Origin: Fuerstiella sp.
GTDB lineage: Bacteria > Planctomycetota > Planctomycetia > Planctomycetales > Planctomycetaceae
NCBI GenBank assembly: GCA_022843805.1
Contig: JALHMY010000001.1
Location: forward strand, 1-64,000
Direction: 5' to 3'
DNA: 64,000 nt
The notes under the pieces are model-generated. The model was given only the letters and a program-made list of their open reading frames with translations. It searched no databases and had not been told where the DNA came from. This document shows, in pieces, positions 48,595-57,657 of the stretch. Within the stretch, counting starts at the first letter, position 1. Every line of letters starts with the position of its first letter. Position numbers and translations under genes: made by a program.

Positions 48595-49188
48595 TCAGGA
48601 TGTTCTGGCTTTCTCCAGCGCCAAAAGCTGCTTCTGCAATTCCGAGTCTGACGCTATCTCACCGGACTGCTGACGCTGGCGAAATTCACGCTCCAGCTGG
48701 TCAATCATCGGCTGAAGCTGTTGCTGCACGGCCGCTGACACTCGATCCGGAAACAACACTCCCTCCAGATGATCGTACTCGTGCTGCACCACTCGAGCAT
48801 CCAGGCCCGTCAGATCCATCTCAAACTGCTCACCCGCCAGATTGAAGGCATCGACCACAATTCGAGTCGCCCGGGGAACCGGACCATAAATCTCCGGCAG
48901 GCTCAGGCAGCCCTCTTCTGATTCTTCACTCCCGTTGCGTCGGACAATCTCCGGATTGATAAAGACAAATTCTTCGTCTTTCAGGTCCGGATCTCCCGAC
49001 GGATTGATCACAAATAATCGGTATGGCAATGCCACCTGGTTTGCCGCCAGCCCGATTCCCCGATGTTCGTACATCAGTTCAAACATACGGGCAATCATGC
49101 TTTTCAGCTCAGCATCGATCTGCGTAACCTCTTTGGACTTCCACCGCAGTGCAGGATGGGGATGGTAGACAATTTTCAGGGCAGACAT
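48595..49188 (-). CDS. def: Peptide deformylase
   Basis: HRGIGLAANQVALPYRLFV, EEGCLSLPEIYG, VQHEYDHLEGVLFPDR. Confidence 0.96.
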   Translation of the reverse strand: MSALKIVYHPHPALRWKSKEVTQIDAELKSMIARMFELMYEHRGIGLAANQVALPYRLFVINPSGDPDLKDEEFVFINPEIVRRNGSEESEEGCLSLPEIYGPVPRATRIVVDAFNLAGEQFEMDLTGLDARVVQHEYDHLEGVLFPDRVSAAVQQQLQPMIDQLEREFRQRQQSGEIASDSELQKQLLALEKARTS

Positions 49189-49429
49189 GCGACGAAATTT
49201 TCAAAAGGGAGGCGATCGAAACCACTGGAACAGGCACTGGAGGAAGTATGTCAGCCTGTTCCGCCATAACAACTGCCGCAACACGATTTTCCTGCGTCAG
49301 GGACGGTTTTTCAATCTGTAACAGTGACCCGTCGACCTGACCGACGATTGACCCCAGCCGACGATTTCCGCTGTTGACACAGCCTGTCAGTGTGCAGCCC
49401 AGCAGTAAGATAAAAAGAAGTCTGTACAT
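49109..49429 (-). CDS. Possible small lipoprotein overlapping the 5' end of def
   Basis: MYRLLFILLLGCTLTGCVNSGNRRLGSIVGQVDG; same strand as def, ~80 bp overlap. Confidence 0.35.
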   Translation of the reverse strand: MYRLLFILLLGCTLTGCVNSGNRRLGSIVGQVDGSLLQIEKPSLTQENRVAAVVMAEQADILPPVPVPVVSIASLLKISSHVCPENCLPSPSCTAVEVQRGYADRC

Positions 49430-49689
49430 GTGCTTTCCTGATCCGACGATTTGCCGTTTTTGAACTCCATCCTGTTCTCCGCTCGTTTATCAGTCCCGTC
49501 CCCGGCAAACAAGATGACTTTGGCCCGTTCATCTCACGACCTGCCGGTTCCACAGCACGAATCCGCAGGAGGCTGTTGGCTATGAACTCAATCGGCAGCG
49601 TTTGCCTGTTTTTCTCCGCAAACAGACAACACTCTTCCGCAGTGAAGTGTGCACTCCCAGGTCACTATGACAGGAAAGCGGGCCGGTAA

Positions 49690-49903
49690 TAAGGCGAGCA
49701 GCAAAATCGTTTTTACCGGGAGGGCGAGGCTCCTGCCGAGCCGGTGAAGACCCGGGAGGGCGAGGCTCCTGCCGAGCCATGGGCGCATGTCACCATCGAA
49801 CGCCCCTTCGTTTTGCGGGAAAGCCGATTTTTTCCCAGGAGCAAAAGGATTGCGAGTGATCGGCTCGGCAGGAGCCTCGCCCTCCCAACGGCCGGTCGCC
49901 TAA
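49690..49903 (-). repeat. Copy D of modular repeat element (core-containing subtype)
   Basis: taaggcgagcagcaaaatcgtttttacc ... two gagggcgaggctcc units, ~90 bp core, inverted unit ... ggccggtcgcctaa. Confidence 0.85.
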
Positions 49904-49915
49904 AGACCGAGACGG

Positions 49916-50818
49916 TTACAGCAGACGAGACAGGGCAATGATCACTGCGGCGGTCAGCAGTACTGCTCCCAGCAGTCGCAGCAGCATGATCTTCGGAGGC
50001 AGAAATGCCTCACTGGAGTTGAACCATCGGGAAAGAATCCAGGCGAGCCCCACGCCCCACAGTCCTCTCAGAGCATACACAATGTTGACTCGTGCTGCGT
50101 CTCCATAAGTCGCCAGAGCCCACGACATACTGACGGCCTGGAGTGCCATCAGAAATGTTCCCGCCAGCATCCAGGGCAATGCGTGAATCTGAATCAGTTT
50201 TTGTGGTCGATCAACCCATGGCAGAAACAGACAGGACAACCCTGCCGTGGCAGCAAAGGCCACCGGCAGAAACTCGCGGCTGTTCCAGCGAGGTCCCCAC
50301 TTCTGCAGTAATACATCGAACAGCGACAGAGCCAGCGCGGCTACCATCGCCATCACCACTGTAAGCCGCCGGCGATCGGTCTGCCCGCTTGCGATGACTG
50401 CGGCCCGGGCGGTCGACTGCACCAGTACAACTCCTGCCGTGGCCAGTACCGCCGCAATCCACATGCGGACCGGTACATGATCACCGGCGAGCACCGCGCC
50501 CAGTGCAGCCACCATCAGTACCTTGACTCCAAAAATCGGCGTGGCCACTGAAACATCGCCATACTGAAAGGCGAGATACGTAAACAGCTGCCCGAGTACA
50601 AAAAGTCCGCCAATAATCGCAGCCTGTAACCATGCATCTGACGGCACAACGCGGCCGCTGATCAGCGCAGGAATGCTCCACATCAGCCCAAGCCATAGAT
50701 TGGCCAGAAACGTGCCGGTCCATGGACTGGCACCACGGGCCGTCGCGCGTTTTACCAGCATCATGCCAAAGACAAAGATGAAACTGGAGAACAACGGAAA
50801 TAGCAGGTGAGAAGGCAA
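49916..50818 (-). CDS. EamA/DMT-family transporter
   Basis: ~10 hydrophobic segments; ALRGLWGVGLAWILSRWFNSSEAF. Confidence 0.85.
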   Translation of the reverse strand: MPSHLLFPLFSSFIFVFGMMLVKRATARGASPWTGTFLANLWLGLMWSIPALISGRVVPSDAWLQAAIIGGLFVLGQLFTYLAFQYGDVSVATPIFGVKVLMVAALGAVLAGDHVPVRMWIAAVLATAGVVLVQSTARAAVIASGQTDRRRLTVVMAMVAALALSLFDVLLQKWGPRWNSREFLPVAFAATAGLSCLFLPWVDRPQKLIQIHALPWMLAGTFLMALQAVSMSWALATYGDAARVNIVYALRGLWGVGLAWILSRWFNSSEAFLPPKIMLLRLLGAVLLTAAVIIALSRLL

Positions 50819-50928
50819 TGCCAGTGATCCGGGAAGAACCGTTCGATTCTAAAAACAGCCGTACAGAAACAATGAGCCTTTTCGCGGTCAGGCGGTCCCC
50901 GCAGTCCGACAGTGCGCAAACACCGCCT

Positions 50929-51210
50929 CTAAGACGAGCGGGACAATCGTTTTTACCAGTTGGGCGAGGGTCCTGCCGAGCCGAGCTTTTCTCGGCTCGG
51001 CAGGAGCTTCGCCCTCCCATCTGCTTTTCTCGGCTCAGCAGGAGCTTCGCCCTCCCATATGCTTCTCGGCTCAGCAGGAGCTTTGCCCTCCCATCTGCTT
51101 TCTCGGCTCAGCAGGAGCTTCGCCCTCCCAGGTGCTTTCTCGGCTCAGCAGGAGCTTCGCCCTCCCAGGTGCCGCGGTCACTGGTATGTTTTCAACTGCC
51201 GCTCGCCGAA
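50929..51210 (-). repeat. Copy E of modular repeat element (tandem-unit subtype, five 36-38 bp units)
   Basis: ctaagacgagcgggacaatcgtttttacc ... 5x ctcggctc[a/g]gcaggagcttcgccctccca... ccgcggtcactggtatgttttcaactgccgctcgcc. Confidence 0.85.
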
Positions 51211-51261
51211 AGTCTGCAATGCCAGCGATGCAGCATTGCAGACTTCAGACCACTGTCCGCT

Positions 51262-54200
51262 TTATGACAACAGCATTTCAAGATCCTCGGCAGAGAGATC
51301 TTTAAGCACGCTGCTGGCATCATCACCTTCAAGAATCGCGTCGGCCAGTTCCCGCTTCTTCTTCTGAAGTTCCGCAATCTTTTCTTCAACCGTATCGCGG
51401 CAAATCAATCGATATGCAAACACCGTTCGATTCTGTCCCACTCGGTGTGCCCGGTCGATCGCCTGTGCCTCAACAGCCGGATTCCACCACGGGTCCAGAA
51501 GGAAGACATAGTCGGCGGCTGTCAGGTTCAAACCCAAACCCCCGGCCTTCAAACTGATCAGGAACACTCGACATGCATCGTCGTCCTGGAAGCGATTCAC
51601 GCGAGCCTTTCGATCACGCGTCTTGCCGTCCAGATACTCATATACGATACCCGTCTTGTCCAGGTGATCGCGAACAATACTCAGCATGCTGGTAAACTGT
51701 GAGAACACCAGCGCTTTGTGTCCTTCCGCGACCAGTTCCTGCAGATGTGGAATCAGGAAGTCCAGCTTGGCATAGGCTTCCTGTTCATCGCCACGATTCA
51801 GCAAAGAAGGATGACAGGCGGCCTGTCGCAGCCGTAACAGAGCTTCGAGCACATGCATCTTGCTTCGAGCAATTCCCTGCTGCTGAACAAGTCCCAGCAG
51901 TGAGTCCCGATAGTGCAGACGCAGCTCGTCGTAAAGACGACGCTGATCATCTTCCATATCACAGTAAATGGTTTCTTCCAGACGATCGGGAAGTTCGGCA
52001 GCCACCTGTTTCTTGGTACGTCGCAGAATAAACGGCCGAAGACCTTTGGAAACCAGATGCCGGGCTTCTCTGCTTTCCGGATCCGCAATATGCGTGCGGA
52101 ACGCAGAACTGCGACCCAGCATGCCCGGATTCAGAAACTCAAAGATAGACCACAGGTCGCCCGCGTTATTCTCAATCGGAGTACCACTGAGCGCCAGACG
52201 GTAGTTTGATCGCAGCAGTCGCGATGCGCGAGCAATCTGCGATGAGGGATTCTTGATCGTCTGAGCTTCGTCCAGAACGACATAGTCAAACTGAACATCC
52301 TTCAGCACGGCAATGTCACGGCGGACCGTTCCATATGTCGTCAGAATGAGATTAAAGCTGGTGAACTCCGTTCGCTGATTGGCTCGCTCCAGCCCGGTAT
52401 ACTCCAGCACCTTCAGAATCGGAGCAAATCGGGTACATTCGCTGACCCAGTTAAACATCAGCGACCGTGGAACAACGACAAGTGAAGGCGGAGCCGTCCC
52501 GCAGTCTTCCAGTCGCCGCAGCAGCATCGCCAGAAACTGAACGGTCTTTCCGAGACCCATGTCGTCCGCAAGACAGCCGCCGAAGTTGAAGTCGTTCAGA
52601 AACTTCATCCACGACAGACCCTCATGCTGGTATCCGCGCAGTTCGCCCTTGAATTCCTTCGGTATGGCGACCGGTTCGACGCCCGAAAAGTTACGAAAAC
52701 GTTCTCGCATCGCTGCAAAGTTTTCGTCGGTCTCCACATTCTCCTGAGATGCCAGCAGAGCATCCAGCAGGGCTGCCTGTGAATTGGAAAAACGCAGTCC
52801 GTTCTCATCCACTGTGCCCAGACCGGAAATCATTCCAATCTGCTCCAGCCACTCCTCAGGAAGAATTCCCAGCGATCCGTCGTCCAGCCGAACGGTGGAA
52901 TCGCCTCGTTCCAGTGCTCGCAGAAGCTCCGGAAACGAAACTGAACGACCTTCGAAGTCGATGTCCGTTTGTACTTCAAACCAGTCGATGTCCGAGTGCA
53001 CGCGGAAACGCATGCCGCCGGCCTGACGAACCTGGCTGCCATCAGCAAAGACTGACCATTTCGCGTCCACCAGCTCTCGTACCGCTCGACCCAGATCGCG
53101 CCGCGCTATCTCCACATTCACCTGATGCCGCGCATCACCCAGTCGTCGTCGAAACCCGGCCTGCCGGAGCTTTTCCCAGCAGACGTTCTCAAACTGGCGA
53201 TCCCGAATAATACATCGATTGCTTTCACGCTGGACAACAGCCCAGCGTGCACTGCTGCCGGAAACCGGAGTTCCCAGGTAGTCGAAAACAACTTCGGCGT
53301 TCAGAGAATCGTTCCGCCATCGAAGCGTCGGAGGTGACGAAATTCGCAGGACCGGCGACGGAGTGACCCGGATTTCCTCAAGCTGCAGCTCTTTCGGAAG
53401 CTCCAGCCGGGGAAGTGAAGGAATATCCAGCAGCCGATCCACAAAGTCATGCTGATCGGCTGCAGGAATATGCAGAGCTCCGCCATTCAGCATCTTCATC
53501 CATTCCGGCGCGCCGAAATCTCGCAGCAGGCCAATAGAATCGGCAGTGACGACGAAACCTCCGGGAACCACCAGCGGGATGTCCGACAGCTCCACCGATT
53601 CATCGTTACGAACCAGCAGACCCACGACCTTCCATCCATCACTTTCCGTATCCCGGCGCACCCGGATCGTCAGCTCCCACGGATCAGACTCTTCCCAGTC
53701 CAGCAACTGCTCGCCCGCTTCATCACTGCCCAGAATCCGCAGTCGCCGACTTCGACACATATCCGGCAGGATCAGCTGACCCAGCTCAAATGGCACGTGG
53801 AAACGATGGGCTGACGTTCGCAGTTCGGTCTGCTGATTGGACCAGTTGTTTCTCTCCGGAACTGCACCGGCCAGGTACGAAAGAAATGTCCGGTCATCCT
53901 CGTGTTCAATATGGTCGAGCTCGCCGGGGCGAACCTTCAGAGGTTTGATTTTACCCCATTGTCCGCCCGCACGTCGCTGCCGCTGTGATGCCTGTATCAC
54001 CAGCTTGCCTGCCTCACGACTGGCCTCAATATCAACTTCGTAAAAGATCTGGCGTTCCTGTGGGTCTGACTTTGTCTGCCCATCAGACGTGCCCGTCATG
54101 TCATCGCTGAGCTCGTGCAGACGGGCTTCCCATGGTCGCAATGGCACCTGAATCTGACGAGCGCCCGGTCGACGCTTGCCCTTTGGCAATGAAACATCGC

Positions 54201-54570
54201 CGTCAGGATCCGGACCTTCGGACAGGTCATCGACGGCGATCGGCTGATACGCGGCCGCCGCGACGAAGGGCAAAATTCGCCCTGGTCGGATCGTCGGATT
54301 GGCGTAACCCTGCTGATCCGTGGCCAGCACCGTCGCCCACAAATGTTTACATGTCTTGGACCGTGCGAATTGCTCGCACGTGCAAAACATGGAGATATCG
54401 TCCGGCTGATATCGAAGTTGAGTTTGATATTCAGCCCCATCCTGAACAACAGCAAATACGTTATCCGGCGTCACTCGCACCAGGGAAATGCGTTCGGCTT
54501 CAATGTACGCAGCTCCACGATGTCTCAGGTCAGCCCGAAATCGGTTTTGCAACAGCTCCGCGAGAGTCAT
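51262..54570 (-). CDS. SNF2-family helicase with N-terminal SWIM zinc finger
   Basis: CTCEQFARSKTCKHLWA (SWIM CxCx_nCxH); GGCLADDMGLGKTVQFLA, VLDEAQTIKN, DRAHRVGQNRTVFAYRLI. Confidence 0.96.
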   Translation of the reverse strand: MTLAELLQNRFRADLRHRGAAYIEAERISLVRVTPDNVFAVVQDGAEYQTQLRYQPDDISMFCTCEQFARSKTCKHLWATVLATDQQGYANPTIRPGRILPFVAAAAYQPIAVDDLSEGPDPDGDVSLPKGKRRPGARQIQVPLRPWEARLHELSDDMTGTSDGQTKSDPQERQIFYEVDIEASREAGKLVIQASQRQRRAGGQWGKIKPLKVRPGELDHIEHEDDRTFLSYLAGAVPERNNWSNQQTELRTSAHRFHVPFELGQLILPDMCRSRRLRILGSDEAGEQLLDWEESDPWELTIRVRRDTESDGWKVVGLLVRNDESVELSDIPLVVPGGFVVTADSIGLLRDFGAPEWMKMLNGGALHIPAADQHDFVDRLLDIPSLPRLELPKELQLEEIRVTPSPVLRISSPPTLRWRNDSLNAEVVFDYLGTPVSGSSARWAVVQRESNRCIIRDRQFENVCWEKLRQAGFRRRLGDARHQVNVEIARRDLGRAVRELVDAKWSVFADGSQVRQAGGMRFRVHSDIDWFEVQTDIDFEGRSVSFPELLRALERGDSTVRLDDGSLGILPEEWLEQIGMISGLGTVDENGLRFSNSQAALLDALLASQENVETDENFAAMRERFRNFSGVEPVAIPKEFKGELRGYQHEGLSWMKFLNDFNFGGCLADDMGLGKTVQFLAMLLRRLEDCGTAPPSLVVVPRSLMFNWVSECTRFAPILKVLEYTGLERANQRTEFTSFNLILTTYGTVRRDIAVLKDVQFDYVVLDEAQTIKNPSSQIARASRLLRSNYRLALSGTPIENNAGDLWSIFEFLNPGMLGRSSAFRTHIADPESREARHLVSKGLRPFILRRTKKQVAAELPDRLEETIYCDMEDDQRRLYDELRLHYRDSLLGLVQQQGIARSKMHVLEALLRLRQAACHPSLLNRGDEQEAYAKLDFLIPHLQELVAEGHKALVFSQFTSMLSIVRDHLDKTGIVYEYLDGKTRDRKARVNRFQDDDACRVFLISLKAGGLGLNLTAADYVFLLDPWWNPAVEAQAIDRAHRVGQNRTVFAYRLICRDTVEEKIAELQKKKRELADAILEGDDASSVLKDLSAEDLEMLLS

Positions 54571-54913
54571 AATTTCTTACGTCGAATCGATCGTGAATTG
54601 AGGAAGGCCCCCGGCCTTCGGTCCTTGTATTTTGCTGAACGCCGCGTCCCAGCGGACTTCGATGTCACAGTGCTGCCCGCGCAGCGGATCGGGAAGGGTA
54701 ACCGAAACAGGGCCACCTTGACCAGAACAGCCTGGTGAATTCACAAAGACTGCGTCAAATTGGGGATTTTTCCTGCCTGTGGTGTGACATTTTGAGCGTC
54801 AGAAATCCCGTTTTGCATCTCCCTGGCTTCACTGGTCCCCCCAAATTCCGGAATTGTGGTGTCGCAATGTGTCTTCGCTTCGGCTTTCGAGTTGCACAAT
54901 CTTTCCCTGGACT

Positions 54914-54960
54914 GCGGCAGCCTGCTGCCGCTTTGTTGTCCACAGCCTGCTGTGGACAAC
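54914..54960. repeat. Twin perfect hairpins, both with CCTG loop
   Basis: gcggcag-CCTG-ctgccgc (54914-54931) and gttgtccacag-CCTG-ctgtggacaac (54935-54960). Confidence 0.9.
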
Positions 54961-55050
54961 CACATGCACCTTGAACATCACTAACACAGGGCCAGCAGGG
55001 ATCTCCAGCCCTGGACGACCCTGCGCCCAATGGCGCTTTCATGTGAATCG

Positions 55051-55554
55051 TTATTTGTGCTCGTGTTGAGTGGCTTGCCGATGAAGCTCTTCGACCCATG
55101 GATTTCTGTATCTGTCGGGCGGGATCCAGACCCGGCCATCTGACATATCGAGAAGAAGTGGAACGCTTCCACTTTGGGCTACACTGTTCAGCACGGAATA
55201 CGACAAAATATCATCCCGCATTCTGATCCAGATCAGGCACGTTACGACGGTCATAGTGCAGACGGACGCCCGCCACCATTTGCCACTCGAACATGAAATC
55301 ACTGCACACACTACGGAAACGAGGAACAGCAGGTTCATCGCGCATGTAAGAAGCCCCATTCCGGGGACAGCCAGTTCTCCCTCGAGCCATAGTTCAGCCA
55401 AAATGTGCCGATTACTAATGATTGGAATGATCGTTATCCAACTATCGATACAAGCCAATGTGCCAATCAGAATGAGGATCGCAATTGGAATCACTCGCAG
55501 TCGCAATCGCGAACTACGTGAGACGCTCTCTGGGGAAGGAGTGGTATCGTGCAT
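55051..55554 (-). CDS. Hypothetical membrane protein
   Basis: MHDTTPSPES start; three hydrophobic helices. Confidence 0.5.
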   Translation of the reverse strand: MHDTTPSPESVSRSSRLRLRVIPIAILILIGTLACIDSWITIIPIISNRHILAELWLEGELAVPGMGLLTCAMNLLFLVSVVCAVISCSSGKWWRASVCTMTVVTCLIWIRMRDDILSYSVLNSVAQSGSVPLLLDMSDGRVWIPPDRYRNPWVEELHRQATQHEHK

Positions 55555-55578
55555 GTCCGGCGTTTTTTCTCCCAATTT

Positions 55579-55632
55579 AGAACCCCTAACAAAACCTCCG
55601 TGGCCGCTCACGCAGGTTTTGTTAGGGGTTCT
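55579..55632. repeat. 19-bp perfect inverted repeat
   Basis: agaacccctaacaaaacct ... aggttttgttaggggttct, 16-nt loop. Confidence 0.92.
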
Positions 55633-55718
55633 TACTTACATCACGCCTTGCCCGCAGCGGTTCGTCGCCACTTGACGAACGAATTGCGAACTATGCGTCT
55701 GGCGATTAGCCGACGCAT

Positions 55719-55921
55719 CGATCGTGCGTTGACCTTTTCCGCTTTGTTGATTTGGGTGCAAGGGGGCTGGTTATGTCAATCCGCCCTACGCAGAATCAAT
55801 CACGAACACTCGGCGGATGCTGGCAGTTTACCGGCGGTGGCTGGGGTTGTCACCCGGAAACTGGGACCGAGCAGAGATTCGGTCGCGACGACGATGCTGT
55901 CTGTACAGTCGGCGCGGGACG
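55719..55921 (+). repeat. Dispersed ~190-bp repeat, copy 2
   Basis: match to 22845-23034 in same orientation. Confidence 0.85.
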
Positions 55922-56021
55922 ACTCCGGATGATCAGGCAGCGTTCGAATATGACATCCGTCCCCGTTCGTCAGCAACAGTACGTTCAGTCGGTGGACTGG
56001 ACGGAGCATCACAAGGTCTAA

Positions 56022-56142
56022 AGTGTAGTTGCCAAACCTTGGCACCATCGGCACGAGGCCGATGGGGGCCGAGAATAACCCCCTGGAAGCTGTATAGTTC
56101 CCCAACCTGGGCACCATCGGCATGAAGCCGGTTGGGGCCGGG
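56022..56142. repeat. Two diverged ~50-bp tandem copies (gTagTTgCCaaaCCTtGGCACCATCGGCA...)
   Basis: gtagttgccaaaccttggcaccatcggcacgaggccgatgggggccg and atagttccccaacctgggcaccatcggcatgaagccggttggggccg. Confidence 0.8.
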
Positions 56143-56237
56143 CAAGCCAGCGTGATAACGTGATGGCGATTTCCACGTACCAAATTCGCCTCGGATTTAC
56201 CTATGTGTTAAATGATTGAAGGGTTGGGTCAGGGGTT

Positions 56238-57620
56238 CTAACTTAGAATTTCCTGAATCACGCGGCCTGCGACATCTGTTAGTCGGAAGTCCCGGCCGGC
56301 GTAACGGAACGTCAGCTGTTCATGATTCAGCCCCAGCTGATGAAGGATCGTGGCATGCAGATCGTGAATATGAACTCGATCCTGAACGGCCCGAAATCCG
56401 AAGTCGTCCGTTTCGCCATATGTCATGCCGCCTCGAATTCCGCCGCCTGCCATCCATGTCGTAAAGCCATAGTGATTGTGATCGCGTCCGTTGCCATTTT
56501 CCGATGTTGGAGTTCGCCCAAATTCTCCTCCCCAGAGCACCAGAGTCTCATCCAGAAGGCCTCGTTCACGAAGGTCGGTCAGCAGGGCGGCAACGGGGCG
56601 ATCAATGTCTTTACAAAGGTTTCGAACGGCGTCATGGTGATTGCTGTGAGTATCCCATGGCTGACCATCACCATAATAAACCTGCACAAATCGCACGCCT
56701 CGTTCGCTTAGCCGTCGTGCCAGCAGACAGCCATTCGCAAAATGTCCCTCGCCGTAATTCTCCCGAGTTGTCCTGGTTTCCTGCTGCAGGTCAAAAGCTT
56801 CGGTTGCCGTAAACTGCATGCGAAATGCCGTTTCCATGGCCTGTAAACGGCCCTCCAGCTGTCCATCCGGACCACTGCGCTGCAATTGCAGTCGATTCAG
56901 TTCCCCCATGAGCGCTACCTGATCGGCCTGCTGCGTTCGGCTGGTGGACATGTTGCGAAGAAAGGGAATCAGTTTTTCAGCGGCGATCTCACGATGATTA
57001 ATATATGTTCCCTGATGTGACCCGGGTAAAAATGCGCTGGTCCACAAAATCGAAAAGCGAACGGGCTTGCCGGGACACAGCACAATGTAGGCCGGAAGAT
57101 CCTGATTCTCCGTCCCCAGACCATACGACATCCACGATCCCATGCTCGGACGAGTCGGCAGGATCGTGCCGTTGTTCATCATCAGCAGAGCCGGTCCGTG
57201 ATTCGGATTGTCCGTATACGTTGATCGCAGCACACAAATATCATCAATGCAGCCAGCAGTCAGCGGCAGCAGCTCACTGACCGGAACACCGCTCTCTCCA
57301 TACTGTCGAAAGCGAAATGGGGACGGCAGCAGACCAGCCGTTTTTCGTTCTGTCCGAAGATCGGCTTCTGCCGGACGCTGCCCGGCGAACTTTTGAAGCA
57401 TGGGCTTTGGGTCGAACAAATCCCCCTGAAACGGACCTCCATTCATAAAGAGATGGATGACTCGCTTTGCTTTTGCCGGCACGTGCGGTGCCACCATTCC
57501 GGCAAAACTTTCAGACGGCATCGCCGCCAGCAGACCCAGTGAACCAAGCCCGCCGCCCATTCGTTCAATCATTGCGCGCCGGGACAGAAACATTCCGGAA
57601 AGTTGCTCCGCGTGACTCAT
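56238..57620 (-). CDS. DUF1501 domain-containing protein
   Basis: FLSRRAMIERMGGGLGSLGLLAAM; HLFMNGGPFQGDLFDPKP; GGEFGRTPTSENGNGRDHNHYGFTTWMAGGGIRGG. Confidence 0.92.
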   Translation of the reverse strand: MSHAEQLSGMFLSRRAMIERMGGGLGSLGLLAAMPSESFAGMVAPHVPAKAKRVIHLFMNGGPFQGDLFDPKPMLQKFAGQRPAEADLRTERKTAGLLPSPFRFRQYGESGVPVSELLPLTAGCIDDICVLRSTYTDNPNHGPALLMMNNGTILPTRPSMGSWMSYGLGTENQDLPAYIVLCPGKPVRFSILWTSAFLPGSHQGTYINHREIAAEKLIPFLRNMSTSRTQQADQVALMGELNRLQLQRSGPDGQLEGRLQAMETAFRMQFTATEAFDLQQETRTTRENYGEGHFANGCLLARRLSERGVRFVQVYYGDGQPWDTHSNHHDAVRNLCKDIDRPVAALLTDLRERGLLDETLVLWGGEFGRTPTSENGNGRDHNHYGFTTWMAGGGIRGGMTYGETDDFGFRAVQDRVHIHDLHATILHQLGLNHEQLTFRYAGRDFRLTDVAGRVIQEILS

Positions 57621-57657
57621 ATCGGATTCCTGCTGCCCCTCATCACCAAATCGTCGT

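Noticed and set aside
50955-51175. CRISPR-like regular array (36-38 bp period)
   Set aside because: The gaps between conserved parts are only ~8-12 nt and similar to each other; no unique spacers, no cas genes. Belongs to the modular intergenic repeat.
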